Source of the DNA: Polaribacter sp.
Lineage (GTDB): Bacteria; Bacteroidota; Bacteroidia; Flavobacteriales; Flavobacteriaceae
Direction: 5' to 3'
DNA length: 64,000 nucleotides
Assembly (NCBI RefSeq): GCF_024639685.1
Contig: NZ_JAHEHX010000004.1
Coordinates: 1-64,000, forward strand
Shown: in pieces, positions 39,711 to 48,500 of the stretch
Numbering within the stretch: position 1 is the stretch's first letter
Layout: every line of letters starts with the position of its first letter
Made by a program: the position numbers and the translations under genes
The notes under the pieces: generated by a model
Database searches by the model: none
What the model saw: the letters and a program-made list of their open reading frames with translations, nothing else
What the model was told of the DNA's origin: nothing

Positions 39711-40736
39711 TTAATCTTTATTTGAAATTGAATTTAAAACTAAGGAATTGAATTCCTTTTCTTTATTATTTAAAAATTTTGTTTCTATCTCTAAAAATGA
39801 AAGTTGAGGTAATTTATCTTGAAGTCTTACGTAATCTTTTTCTGTGGTTAAAAGAACTTTCTCATTACTACGTAATTTCATAAAAGTAGTGGAAATTTCT
39901 TCTAAATCTTTTTTTGAAAAATGGTGGTGATCAGGATATTTTAAGTGGTGAAAATTAATTTTATTTTCTTCTAAATATTCTATTAAAGGATTAGGGTTTG
40001 CAATACCTGTAATTAATACAATTTCTTTAGAAATTAATTGATCTATAGAATATGAAAAAGCTCCTTTAGTTAAACTTGCATAAGAGATTGTAGAAAAAAA
40101 CACAGGCTTCTTAAATTTAGAAAAATTTGCTGTAATTAAATCCTGTTGATTTTTAGTTAAACTTTCAGGACATTTAGTTACTACAATTACGTTTGCTCTG
40201 TAGGCTCCTCTAGAGGACTCCCTTAAATTTCCTGTAGGTAGTAAAAAATCATCTGTGAATAAGTCATTATATTTTGTTAAGAGTATTAGAAAACTTCCAT
40301 TTATTTTTCTATGTTGATAAGCATCATCTAATAGAATTACTTTAGGAGATTCATTCTTTAATAAATTTTGCACGCCTGAAACTCTTTTTTCATTTACGGA
40401 TACTGATACTGACTTAAATTTTAGGAAATACTGTAAAGGTTCATCACCAACGTCTAAAGACTTATGGTTATTATTTACATTGATATGACCTTTTGTTTTT
40501 CTTCCATACCCTCTGCTTAAAATTCCAATCTTATAGGAGTTTTTTAACAACCTAACTAGATATTCAACTTGAGGTGTTTTCCCAGTACCACCAACACTTA
40601 AATTACCAACAATTATAATAGGTATTTGAAAAGAGGTCGAACTCAAAATAGTATAATCATATAATAAATTACGACACCAAGTAATTAAACCATACAATAA
40701 ACTAAAAGGTAACAATAAAAATCTTAGTAATTTCAT
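39711..40736 (-). CDS. lpxK: Tetraacyldisaccharide 4'-kinase
   Basis: LpxK phosphorylates the 4' position of the lipid A precursor at the inner membrane. The 341 residues have an N-terminal hydrophobic helix (LLRFLLLPFSLLYGLITW, about 2-19), the Walker A loop IIVGNLSVGGTGKTPQVEYL (about 40-59), ILSRGYGRKTKG (about 73-84), DDAYQHRKI with the family's DD(G/A)(F/Y)QH motif, and LTTEKDYVRL. It is divergent from the Nif3 gene, with 51 bases between start codons, so the two promoters must overlap closely. Confidence 0.95.
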   Translation of the reverse strand: MKLLRFLLLPFSLLYGLITWCRNLLYDYTILSSTSFQIPIIIVGNLSVGGTGKTPQVEYLVRLLKNSYKIGILSRGYGRKTKGHINVNNNHKSLDVGDEPLQYFLKFKSVSVSVNEKRVSGVQNLLKNESPKVILLDDAYQHRKINGSFLILLTKYNDLFTDDFLLPTGNLRESSRGAYRANVIVVTKCPESLTKNQQDLITANFSKFKKPVFFSTISYASLTKGAFSYSIDQLISKEIVLITGIANPNPLIEYLEENKINFHHLKYPDHHHFSKKDLEEISTTFMKLRSNEKVLLTTEKDYVRLQDKLPQLSFLEIETKFLNNKEKEFNSLVLNSISNKD

Positions 40737-40761
40737 TAGAGTAAAAATACATTAAAAATGT

Positions 40762-40769
40762 TAACTTTG
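40762..40769 (+). promoter_or_regulatory. Putative -7 element (TAACTTTG) for the Nif3-like gene
   Basis: Exact TAnnTTTG located between the ORF track's start (40758) and the next in-frame ATG (40788). If used, transcription begins near 40772, so translation must start at 40788. Confidence 0.5.
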
Positions 40770-40787
40770 AATTTCAATATTTTTAAA

Positions 40788-41882
40788 ATGACTATTAAAA
40801 ACGTAACAGATTATATCGAAAAACTTGCGCCTTTAAATTATGCTGAATCGTTTGACAATGTTGGTTTATTGGTTGGGAATCCAAATACAAAAATAACAAA
40901 TGTATTGGTATGTTTAGACACTTTAGAAGAAACTGTAGACGAGGCCATTGCAAAAAAATGTAATTTAATTGTTAGTTTTCATCCTATTATTTTTAATGGT
41001 TTAAAAAAAATAACTGGTACTAATTATGTGGAGCGAGTTGTCTTAAAAGCAATAAAAAACAACATTTCAATCTATGCTACACATACAGCACTAGACAACT
41101 CAAAAGATGGAGTGTCCTCTAAAATATGTGATGTTTTAGGATTAAAAAACAAAACTGTTTTAATTCCTAAAAAGGGGATTATAAAAAAACTTACAACTTA
41201 TATCCCAAAAGAACAAGCCTCTTTTGTAAGAGAGGCCCTTTTTAAAGTAAATAAAAATAATCTTGGAAATTACAGTGATGCCTCTTTTAATGTTTTAGGA
41301 AAAGGTACTTTTAAAGGAAATGGGAAATCTACTCCAACATATGGAGAAAAAAACAAATTACATACAGAAGAAGAAATAAAACTAACCCTACTTTTTGAAA
41401 GTAAAGATGAGTTTACAATATTAAAAACACTCAAAGAAAAGCATCCTTATGAAGAAGTTGCTTATGAAGTAACAACAATAGATAATATTCACCAAGAAAT
41501 AGGTATGGGGATGATTGGAGAGTTTAAAAAAGAAATGGATGAAAAAAAATTTTTAAATTATCTAAAAAAAACAATGAAAACTAATTGTGTAAGACACTCA
41601 GAATTTTTAGGGAAAAACATAAAAAAAGTCGCTGTTTTAGGAGGTGCTGGGAGCTTTGCTATTGATACCGCAAAAAGAGTTGGAGCTGACGCATACATTA
41701 GTGCTGATTTTAAATACCATGATTTTTTTAAAGCTGAAAAAAGTATTCTACTAGCCGATATTGGGCATTATGAGAGTGAACAGTTTACAAAAAACCTTTT
41801 GGTTGATTATCTTACAAAAAAATTTAGTAATTTTGCAGTCATTTTATCAGAAAAAAGTACAAATCCTATATATTATATATAA
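40788..41882 (+). CDS. Nif3-like dinuclear metal centre protein (YbgI family)
   Basis: A 364-residue hexamer-forming protein with Nif3 halves around a CutA-like insert (about 125-230). DNVGLLVGNP (about residues 24-33), SFHPIIFNGLKKI (His ligand, about 63-75), YATHTALDNSKDGV (about 95-108) and ILLADIGHYESEQF (about 320-333) carry the metal ligands. Function is uncertain; YbgI is linked to GTP cyclohydrolase I type 2-like annotation without proof. I reject the track's start at 40758 because a promoter element lies between it and the ATG at 40788, and MTIKNVTDYIEKLAP is the normal N-terminus. The coiled-coil gene follows 2 bases later. Confidence 0.9.
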   Translation: MTIKNVTDYIEKLAPLNYAESFDNVGLLVGNPNTKITNVLVCLDTLEETVDEAIAKKCNLIVSFHPIIFNGLKKITGTNYVERVVLKAIKNNISIYATHTALDNSKDGVSSKICDVLGLKNKTVLIPKKGIIKKLTTYIPKEQASFVREALFKVNKNNLGNYSDASFNVLGKGTFKGNGKSTPTYGEKNKLHTEEEIKLTLLFESKDEFTILKTLKEKHPYEEVAYEVTTIDNIHQEIGMGMIGEFKKEMDEKKFLNYLKKTMKTNCVRHSEFLGKNIKKVAVLGGAGSFAIDTAKRVGADAYISADFKYHDFFKAEKSILLADIGHYESEQFTKNLLVDYLTKKFSNFAVILSEKSTNPIYYI

Positions 41883-41884
41883 AC

Positions 41885-42658
41885 ATGGCAAAGAAGAAAG
41901 AAGTTTCGGTTGAAGAAAAATTAAGAGCTCTATATGATTTACAATTGATAGACTCAAGAATTGATGAAATTAGAAATGTAAGAGGTGAACTACCTCTAGA
42001 AGTTGAAGATTTAGAAGATGAAGTTGCTGGTTTAAACACACGAATCTCTAACTTAGAAAACGATGTTACTAGTCTAGAAACAGACATTAACAATAAGAAA
42101 ATAGCCATAGACGAGTCTAAGTCGTTAATGAAAAAATACGAGGAGCAACAACAAAAGGTTCGTAACAATAGAGAATTTGATTCTTTATCTAAAGAAATTG
42201 AGTTTCAAGATTTAGAAATTCAATTGGCAGAAAAAAGAATTAATGAGTACAAAGCAAAAATTGCTCAAAAAATAGAAGTGATTGACACTACTAAAGAAAA
42301 GTTAGCAAAACAAGAAAAACATTTAGGTCATAAAAAATCTGAGTTAGATGCTATCTTAAAAGAGACTGAAAAAGAAGAAACTCTTTTAATAAAAAAATCA
42401 AAAGAATTTGGTGAGTCTTTAGACAAACATTTATATTCAGCTTATAATAGAATTAGAACAAAAGTTAAAAATGGTCTTGCAGTAGTTGCTATTGAACGTG
42501 GAGCGTCTGGAGGTTCTTATTTTACATTACCACCACAAGTACAACTAGAAATTGCGAATAGAAAGAAAATAACCATTGATGAGCACAGTGGACGTATCTT
42601 AGTTGATGCTGCCTTAGCAGAGGAAGAAAAAGAAAAAATGGACAAGTTATTTTCTTAA
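41885..42658 (+). CDS. Coiled-coil protein of the C4-type zinc ribbon family (COG1579) without cysteines
   Basis: A 257-residue protein. Residues about 30-175 form a long antiparallel coiled coil rich in Glu, Lys, Leu and Ile. The C-terminal region RGASGGSYFTLPPQVQLEIANRKKITIDEHSGRILVD aligns to the zinc-ribbon domain of COG1579, whose members have CxxC pairs around LPPQ and before GRIL. Here those positions are Gly/Ser/His and the whole protein contains no Cys, so the ribbon fold probably remains without zinc. It lies 2 bases after the Nif3-like gene, a pairing widely conserved in bacteria. Role unknown. Confidence 0.88.
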   Translation: MAKKKEVSVEEKLRALYDLQLIDSRIDEIRNVRGELPLEVEDLEDEVAGLNTRISNLENDVTSLETDINNKKIAIDESKSLMKKYEEQQQKVRNNREFDSLSKEIEFQDLEIQLAEKRINEYKAKIAQKIEVIDTTKEKLAKQEKHLGHKKSELDAILKETEKEETLLIKKSKEFGESLDKHLYSAYNRIRTKVKNGLAVVAIERGASGGSYFTLPPQVQLEIANRKKITIDEHSGRILVDAALAEEEKEKMDKLFS

Positions 42659-42672
42659 TTTTAATAAGAATT

Positions 42673-42709
42673 AAAAAAAAACTCGAAGTATATACTTCGA
42701 GTTTTTTTT
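42673..42709. terminator. Bidirectional terminator between convergent genes
   Basis: AAAAAACTCGAAGTA-TA-TACTTCGAGTTTTTT is a perfect palindrome with A8 before and T8 after it, ending 2 bases before the stop of the DUF349 gene on the minus strand. Confidence 0.9.
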
Positions 42710-42710
42710 A

Positions 42711-44591
42711 TTAAAAGTCTAACCTCTTTAAATAATCCATTTTCAGTTTCCAAACAGAAATATCTTTTTTGTAACTCTCTACTTGATTTCTAACATTTTT
42801 AACCAATGGATTATCTTCTTTTGCATTAGAGAAAAAGCCTAAATTATTTTCTAGTTGTTGAATTTCTTTTTGAATTTCATCAATCTTTTTTCTTATAAAC
42901 TGTTGCTCAGAAACAAGTTTGTTCGTATCATTATCTAAAACATAAGAGTCTATTAAGTTTGTAAATTTTAACATTAAAACATCTGCTTTATCTAAAGACA
43001 GGTTTTCTAACATTTTATCTACTTCACCATTAAATTTATCTTTAAATTCTTTAGCATTTTTAGGTAAACTCCCTAATTTTCTCCAAGCATCTATAATATC
43101 TAATACTTCTTCTTTAGAAGAAGGTTTTGATTCTTTTAACTTTGTTAAAAATTCTTTTTTAGCTTCAACTACTTTGTTTTGTTCTATAGAAACTGAATTC
43201 TTTTCTTTTGTTAACCTGTCAAAATAATGATTACAAGCCCCTTTAAACTTTTTCCAAATATCGTCTGAAAATTTTCTAGGAACATGGCCTATTTTTTTCC
43301 AATCAGCTTGTATTTTTTTATAGGTATTTGTTGTAGATTTCCAGTCCTCGCTGTCTTTAAAAGATTCTGCTATTTCTATTAAGGCTAACTTTTTCTGCAG
43401 GTTTTCTTGCTGTTCGTTCTTCTCTTTTTTGTAAAATGTGTTTTTTGAGGTATTAAATTTCTTAGTAGCTATTTTAAATTTCTGCCAAACCTCTTCACTT
43501 TTATTGAAAGGCAATTTACCAGCGTTAAAATATTCTTGCCTAAGTTTTTCTATTTCAGTAATACTTTTTTTCCAGTCATTGTGCGATTTATTTTTTGAGG
43601 TATCATATGACTCAATCAATGCTATTACTTCAAGTTTTTTATCTATGATTTGTTGAAACTTAGAACGCATTTCTTTAAAATGCTCATGTCTCTTATCATG
43701 GATTTTTTTTGTAGCATCACTAAACTTTTGCCAAACCTCCTCTCTCATTTCCTTAGCTACAGGGCCAATATCTTCTTTCCAATTTTTATGTAATTCTTGC
43801 AACTCTTTAGATGCATAATTTACATCTGGTTCATTAACAAGTGCCTCTGCTTTTTGTATTATTTTTAATTTCTCCTCTAAATTATATTTAAAATCTAAGT
43901 CTCGTAAATCGTTACTTAAGTTTAAGAGGTCATAGAAACGCTCTACATGATGGTGATAAATTTTCCATGTATCATTATAATGAGATTTTGGAACAGGACC
44001 TATAGCTCTCCATTTTTCTTGGATTTCTTTAAAGTCTTTATACATTGTTTTAGCATCTGCTTCATCTATTAAAACTTTTAAACTTGTTATAACTTCATTT
44101 CTTTTGTCTAAATTTTGATTTAATTTAGCATCAATTTCCTTATAGTAAGCATCCCTCCTTTTCTTGTAATCAAACAATAAATCATTATAAGTAACTTTAA
44201 CTGAGCTTGTAAAATTAAAATCGATGGTATTACCCCCTGATGCCAAAAATTCAGCTTTTTTTTCTGCTAATAGCGTACCGAATTTTTTATTAAACTCACT
44301 TTTGATACGTTCTACAGTATCTTTAATTTTTTGTATCGGTTTATTATCTAAGACCTCTTTTAGGCTTACTACTAATTGCTCTAAATTTTTATTTGAAAAA
44401 TCTTCTATTTCTGCATCTTTTTCTTTTCCTGTCTCATCAAGTTTCTCAGGTATTTCAACTTCATTAACTAAATTTTCTTGTGTAAGAATATCTTTAGTAG
44501 TTGTATTTTCCTTCTTTTCTGTTTGTAAACTAGGTTTTTCAGAGCTGTGTAACTCTTTATCCTTTGGCTTTTCGTCTTTATTATCTAACAT
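42711..44591 (-). CDS. DUF349 repeat protein
   Basis: A 626-residue soluble protein, very rich in Lys and Glu. After a disordered acidic/basic head (about 1-75), it carries about six repeats of the DUF349 helical unit. The recurring pattern is W--IGPVP, as in EKWRAIGPVPKSHYNDTWKIYH, KNWKEDIGPVAKEMREEVWQKF and ADWKKIGHVPRKFSDDIWKKF. The C-terminal part is a coiled coil (FIRKKIDEIQKEIQQLENNLGF). DUF349 proteins are linked to single-stranded nucleic acid or cell-envelope phenotypes in different bacteria, without a settled function. It is separate from aroE by about 110 bases. Confidence 0.88.
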   Translation of the reverse strand: MLDNKDEKPKDKELHSSEKPSLQTEKKENTTTKDILTQENLVNEVEIPEKLDETGKEKDAEIEDFSNKNLEQLVVSLKEVLDNKPIQKIKDTVERIKSEFNKKFGTLLAEKKAEFLASGGNTIDFNFTSSVKVTYNDLLFDYKKRRDAYYKEIDAKLNQNLDKRNEVITSLKVLIDEADAKTMYKDFKEIQEKWRAIGPVPKSHYNDTWKIYHHHVERFYDLLNLSNDLRDLDFKYNLEEKLKIIQKAEALVNEPDVNYASKELQELHKNWKEDIGPVAKEMREEVWQKFSDATKKIHDKRHEHFKEMRSKFQQIIDKKLEVIALIESYDTSKNKSHNDWKKSITEIEKLRQEYFNAGKLPFNKSEEVWQKFKIATKKFNTSKNTFYKKEKNEQQENLQKKLALIEIAESFKDSEDWKSTTNTYKKIQADWKKIGHVPRKFSDDIWKKFKGACNHYFDRLTKEKNSVSIEQNKVVEAKKEFLTKLKESKPSSKEEVLDIIDAWRKLGSLPKNAKEFKDKFNGEVDKMLENLSLDKADVLMLKFTNLIDSYVLDNDTNKLVSEQQFIRKKIDEIQKEIQQLENNLGFFSNAKEDNPLVKNVRNQVESYKKDISVWKLKMDYLKRLDF

Positions 44592-44700
44592 ATCTACAAT
44601 GTTTAAGGTCTAATATAATAGTATGATTATATTGTCTTTAAAAATAAGGACATCTTACATAAATAACAAGTTTTATTAATAGCTAAAATTTATACTAAAA

Positions 44701-45456
44701 TTAAGAGTTCCAAATCCTCCAAGATTCCTCTGCCTGTAGTTCTAACATTTCATAACCATTCTTAATTGACGCTCCTTTTTGCCTACCATTTGCCAAAAAT
44801 TTAGAAACCTGTGGATTGTAAATTAAATCGTAAAGTAGGTGATTAGGTGTTATGAATTGGTAAGGAATATTTGGACAGTTGTTAACGTGTGGCGAGGTCC
44901 CTAAAGGTGTTGAATTTACAATTAAAGTATAATCTTCTATAATTTCTCGCGATAAATCAGCATATGATATTTGTTTTTTCCCTTCAGGATTCCTTGACAC
45001 AAACTTGTATTTAATATCATTACGCTTTAATGCATAAGCAATGGCTTTAGAAGCACCACCAGTTCCTAAAATTAATGCTTTTTTGTGGTGTTTGTTTAAT
45101 AACGGTGTAATTGATTTTTCAAAACCAACAACATCTGAATTGTATCCTTTTAAATTTCCTCTTCTGGTAATTTTAATGGTATTGACAGCTCCTATTTCTT
45201 TGGCTGTTTTATCTATCTTATCTAAATAAGGAATTACTGCTTCTTTATAAGGAATAGTAACATTTATCCCTAAAACTGATTCATTATCTTCTAAAATACT
45301 TGGAAAATCTTCGATTTTAGGTAAATCAAAATTAACATAATTGTGATTATCTAAATTCAGTTGCTTAAACTTTTCACTAAAATAACCTCTTGAAAATGAG
45401 TAAGAAATATCTTTACCCAATAAACCGAACAATCTACTTTTTTCTTTTTTTTCCAT
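44701..45456 (-). CDS. aroE: Shikimate dehydrogenase
   Basis: AroE reduces 3-dehydroshikimate to shikimate with NADPH. The 251 residues are slightly short but complete. FGLLGKDISYSFSRGYFSEKF (shikimate-binding Ser pair, about residues 10-30), GINVTIPYKEAVIPYLD with the catalytic Lys (about 63-79), GAVNTI (about 88-93), ALILGTGGASKAIAYAL (dinucleotide loop, about 126-142) and STPLGTSP are present. The start overlaps the preceding DUF368 gene by 23 bases, so translation is coupled. The grouping of aroE with lipid-carrier genes is unusual in function but physically tight. Confidence 0.95.
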   Translation of the reverse strand: MEKKEKSRLFGLLGKDISYSFSRGYFSEKFKQLNLDNHNYVNFDLPKIEDFPSILEDNESVLGINVTIPYKEAVIPYLDKIDKTAKEIGAVNTIKITRRGNLKGYNSDVVGFEKSITPLLNKHHKKALILGTGGASKAIAYALKRNDIKYKFVSRNPEGKKQISYADLSREIIEDYTLIVNSTPLGTSPHVNNCPNIPYQFITPNHLLYDLIYNPQVSKFLANGRQKGASIKNGYEMLELQAEESWRIWNS

Positions 45457-46444
45457 AATAATCTATACTAAGTATTAATGCTATACCAATTAAGATAAAG
45501 AAAATTGCTGCCCATGTTTCTGTTTTAAATAACTCTGGTATAAAACGCTCAAAATTCTCTACAATCTTGTTACCTTCTTTATCTAGTAATACTTGTCCCT
45601 TATTTTCAACATATATTTTTTCTTTCCAAGGCCAAACAATACCCAAAGATCCTGTTATAAAACCAATAATAACAGCATTTACAATCTTGTTATATTTCTT
45701 TAAAACATACCCCAAAATATGAGAAATAGAAACTAAACCAAAAGCTGAACCAGCTGTAAAAACTGCAATAATTTTTAAATATCTTATTTTTATAGCATCA
45801 GATAATACCTCAAAATTACCTGTAAATAAATTAGTTAATACATTTAAAAGTACATTTACAGAATCTACTAATAATAGAACATAATTACCTAATAATATAA
45901 GTATAAAAGAGCCTGATAGACCAGGTAATGTCATACCAGAAACACCAATAATTCCGCATAAAAAAACAAACCATAAATTATCATTTTCTTTAGCTGGTTT
46001 TAAAAAGCTAATGGCTAAACCTAAGGTAACTCCTGCAATTAAAGATATAAAACTGGTTCTGTTCCACTTCTCAAAATCTTTACCAATGTAATATATAGAG
46101 CCGATTATCATCCCAAAAAACCAACTCCAAACATACAACCCGTAATGCTTTAAAAAATAGTCTAGAATTAGAGAAATACTAAAGTAACTAAAGATACTTC
46201 CTCCCATGATTAGCCCAATAAATTGAGCATTTGTATATTGAATAAAACTTTTAAAATTCCCTGAGACTAAAAGTTTTAAGGCTTTTAAATTTATCTTTTG
46301 AAATGAGTAAATTAAACTTTCATAAAATCCAAGCACATAAGAAACTGTTCCTCCAGAAACACCTGGAACTTTGTTAGCAGCACCCATTGCTAAACCTTTC
46401 AGGAATAGTTTAACACTCTTTAGAAAAGATCTTTCTTGTTGCAT
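45434..46444 (-). CDS. DUF368 membrane protein (undecaprenyl-phosphate translocase family), copy 2
   Basis: A 336-residue inner-membrane protein with about ten hydrophobic segments. The family motif GLAMGAANKVPGVSGGTVSYVLGFYE (about residues 14-39) and its internal counterpart GVSGMTLPGLSGSFILILLGNY (about 164-185) are both present, an internal inverted repeat. DUF368 proteins (PopT) have been shown to recycle undecaprenyl phosphate across the membrane for peptidoglycan and polymer synthesis. The start codon follows the first copy's stop directly. The two copies share layout, including a Trp-Pro-Trp-Lys loop (WPWKEKI), but have diverged. Confidence 0.88.
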   Translation of the reverse strand: MQQERSFLKSVKLFLKGLAMGAANKVPGVSGGTVSYVLGFYESLIYSFQKINLKALKLLVSGNFKSFIQYTNAQFIGLIMGGSIFSYFSISLILDYFLKHYGLYVWSWFFGMIIGSIYYIGKDFEKWNRTSFISLIAGVTLGLAISFLKPAKENDNLWFVFLCGIIGVSGMTLPGLSGSFILILLGNYVLLLVDSVNVLLNVLTNLFTGNFEVLSDAIKIRYLKIIAVFTAGSAFGLVSISHILGYVLKKYNKIVNAVIIGFITGSLGIVWPWKEKIYVENKGQVLLDKEGNKIVENFERFIPELFKTETWAAIFFILIGIALILSIDYYGKKRKK

Positions 46445-47368
46445 TTATTTTTTTTGTACAGCTATCCTTTCCATTCCTAAAATTAAAAGAAAACCCACTA
46501 GAGCTAATAGACTTGCGAATAGTAATTGAGTATCTCCATCAAAATTAGAAGGCAATACACTTTGTTGATTAAAAGGTACTTCTTCTCCATGTGAATTTGT
46601 TCTCCAAGTAATTGTTTCTTTCCAAGGCCAAATTTTATTTAAAGAACCAATAATAAATCCTGTAAGGACAGCAAGTGTGTACTCTTTATAATTTTTAAAT
46701 AACCATTTTAGTACTTTTGAAAATGACAATAAACCAATGATTGCTCCTAAACCAACAACTGCTATCGTTTTTAGATCTTTTTCACTAACCGCTAATAAAA
46801 TAGGCTTGTAAGCACCTAAAAGCACCAAGATAAATGCACCGGAAATGCCTGGTAAAATCATAGCACATATAGCTAATGCCCCTGAAATAAACATGAATAA
46901 AAGTGATGAATTCTCACTTACTAAAGGGTTTAGAGTTGTTATGTGATATGCTGTAAAAGCACCAATTATTAGCACTAAAACAGCTATAAAGTTCCATTTT
47001 TTTATTTGTTTGGCAATATAAATAATACTTGCCAAAACCAATCCAAAGAAAAAAGACCAAAGCAAAATAGGTTCATTTTCTAACAAATACTTAATGGCTT
47101 TAGCCAAAGAAATTAGGCTAATGAATATTCCAGAAAATAAGGCCAATAAAAAATTACCATTTAATTTTTTCCAAGCAGATTTAAAGCCCTTATTCCTTAA
47201 AGTTTTAAATAAATCAACATTTATATTACTAATTGAATTTAAAAGCTCTTCGTAAATACCAGATATAAACGCGATTGTACCTCCAGAAACCCCTGGCACA
47301 ACGTCTGCCGCCCCCATTGCAATTCCTTTAAGACCTATACTTATGTAGTCTTTAATTTTTCTGCTCAT
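46445..47368 (-). CDS. DUF368 membrane protein (undecaprenyl-phosphate translocase family), copy 1
   Basis: A 307-residue inner-membrane protein. GIAMGAADVVPGVSGGTIAFISGIYEELL (about residues 14-42) and AMILPGISGAFILVLLGAYKPIL (about 168-190) are the two signature repeats, and WPWKETI appears in the late loop as in copy 2. It is the first gene of DUF368-DUF368-aroE on the minus strand with zero spacing to copy 2. A TATTTTTG element lies 58 bases upstream. Two tandem copies suggest either a heteromeric transporter or separate substrates; the sequence alone does not tell. Confidence 0.88.
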   Translation of the reverse strand: MSRKIKDYISIGLKGIAMGAADVVPGVSGGTIAFISGIYEELLNSISNINVDLFKTLRNKGFKSAWKKLNGNFLLALFSGIFISLISLAKAIKYLLENEPILLWSFFFGLVLASIIYIAKQIKKWNFIAVLVLIIGAFTAYHITTLNPLVSENSSLLFMFISGALAICAMILPGISGAFILVLLGAYKPILLAVSEKDLKTIAVVGLGAIIGLLSFSKVLKWLFKNYKEYTLAVLTGFIIGSLNKIWPWKETITWRTNSHGEEVPFNQQSVLPSNFDGDTQLLFASLLALVGFLLILGMERIAVQKK

Positions 47369-47428
47369 TTAATATAAATTTCTTTTTAAACGAATATAAA
47401 TTATTTTTATAAATTATCTATTTACAAA

Positions 47429-47436
47429 CAAAAATA
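47429..47436 (-). promoter_or_regulatory. Putative -7 element (TATTTTTG) for the DUF368-aroE operon
   Basis: Exact TAnnTTTG on the minus strand, with TTG 21 bases upstream. It predicts a leader of about 58 nt before copy 1. Confidence 0.4.
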
Positions 47437-47600
47437 TACATTGTAATATTGCTTTATCAAGAAAATAAAGAAAAACTTAAATTCTATGAAACATATATCT
47501 TTAGAAAAATTTAATTTTTAATATCTTTATATTAAAATTAGAGAAGTCTTTAATTTTATTCTCAGAAATATTCATATAAAATCAATTAAATAAAAAGATT

Positions 47601-48386
47601 ATGAAAAAAATAAGTCTATTAGTATTACTTTTTGCAATTGCAATCTCTTGTAAAAAAGGTAAAGAAACTACTAAGTTAAATGACGAAACTAAGCAAATTA
47701 CTGAAATAACCATCGAAAAATTAACTGACTCTCCTTCTTACACAGAAGCAGTTTTACAATTAAAAAAACCTAGTAACACAAAAAACATAAAAAATGGAGC
47801 AGTAGATTTTCAGTTTGAAGTAGCCAATTATGAATTAGGTGCACAAACTGATAGCCCTAATGCAACTATTTTAGCTAATTCTGGAAAAGGGCAACATATT
47901 CATTTTATTCTAAATAACCAACCTTACTCCGCACATTATACCCCTAATTTCACTAAAGAGCTACCAAGTGGGACACATCATTTAGTTGCATTCTTGAGTC
48001 GTTCTTACCACGAATCTGTTAAAAACAAAAATTCTGTAGTTTTTAAGAAGTTTGAAGTTGGTGAGAATCCAAAAGATACTATTGGCATAGATGTTAGTGC
48101 TCCAACATTAATATATAGTAGACCAAAAGGAACTTATAAAGGTAAAGACACAAATGCTTTATTACTCGATTTTTTTGTTTTAAACACTTCACTTTCTGAA
48201 AACGGAAATAAAGTAAAAGCAACGATTAATGGAAAGGAATTTATTATTACAGAATGGGTACCTCAGGTTGTTAAAGGATTACCAAAAGGAGAAATTACCA
48301 TAGAATTAGAACTTATAGATGCAGATGGCAATTTTATTGATGGTCCTTTTAATAAAGTAAAAAGGACAGTAACTTTAGAGGATTAA
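47601..48386 (+). CDS. Lipoprotein of unknown function
   Basis: A 261-residue lipoprotein. The signal peptide ends LFAIAISCKKG, with the lipid-attachment Cys at residue 17. The mature part seems to be two beta-sandwich halves. The first contains GKGQHIHFILNNQPYSAHY and GTHHLVAFLSRSYHES (about residues 95-140), with several His residues; the second repeats the theme (VKATINGKEFIITEWVPQVVKGLPKGEITIELELID). I recognise this as a common flavobacterial lipoprotein sometimes labelled 'phosphopeptide-binding', a label I cannot support from sequence. It is a single-gene unit with two stem-loops after it. Confidence 0.7.
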   Translation: MKKISLLVLLFAIAISCKKGKETTKLNDETKQITEITIEKLTDSPSYTEAVLQLKKPSNTKNIKNGAVDFQFEVANYELGAQTDSPNATILANSGKGQHIHFILNNQPYSAHYTPNFTKELPSGTHHLVAFLSRSYHESVKNKNSVVFKKFEVGENPKDTIGIDVSAPTLIYSRPKGTYKGKDTNALLLDFFVLNTSLSENGNKVKATINGKEFIITEWVPQVVKGLPKGEITIELELIDADGNFIDGPFNKVKRTVTLED

Positions 48387-48396
48387 AAACCTTAGC

Positions 48397-48432
48397 AAAA
48401 AAAAGTTACCTGCAGCTGAAGTAATTTTTTTT
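48397..48432 (+). terminator. First terminator after the lipoprotein gene
   Basis: AAAAAAAAGTTAC / GTAATTTTTTTT stem with a loop of about 11 bases, 10 bases past the stop. Confidence 0.55.
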
Positions 48433-48447
48433 CAGAATAGAATACAG

Positions 48448-48480
48448 AAAAAAGCCACTATTTATAGTGGCTTTTTTTTT
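48448..48480. terminator. Second, bidirectional terminator (lipoprotein / Gfo-Idh)
   Basis: AAAAAGCCACTA-TTTA-TAGTGGCTTTTTTTTT, a perfect 12-base stem with A and T tracts, between convergent genes. Confidence 0.85.
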
Positions 48481-48500
48481 AAAAAAACACTTTTCTAAAT

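Noticed and set aside
40758-40787. Upstream 10-codon extension of the Nif3-like ORF
   Set aside because: Contains the likely promoter element TAACTTTG; the family N-terminus begins at 40788.
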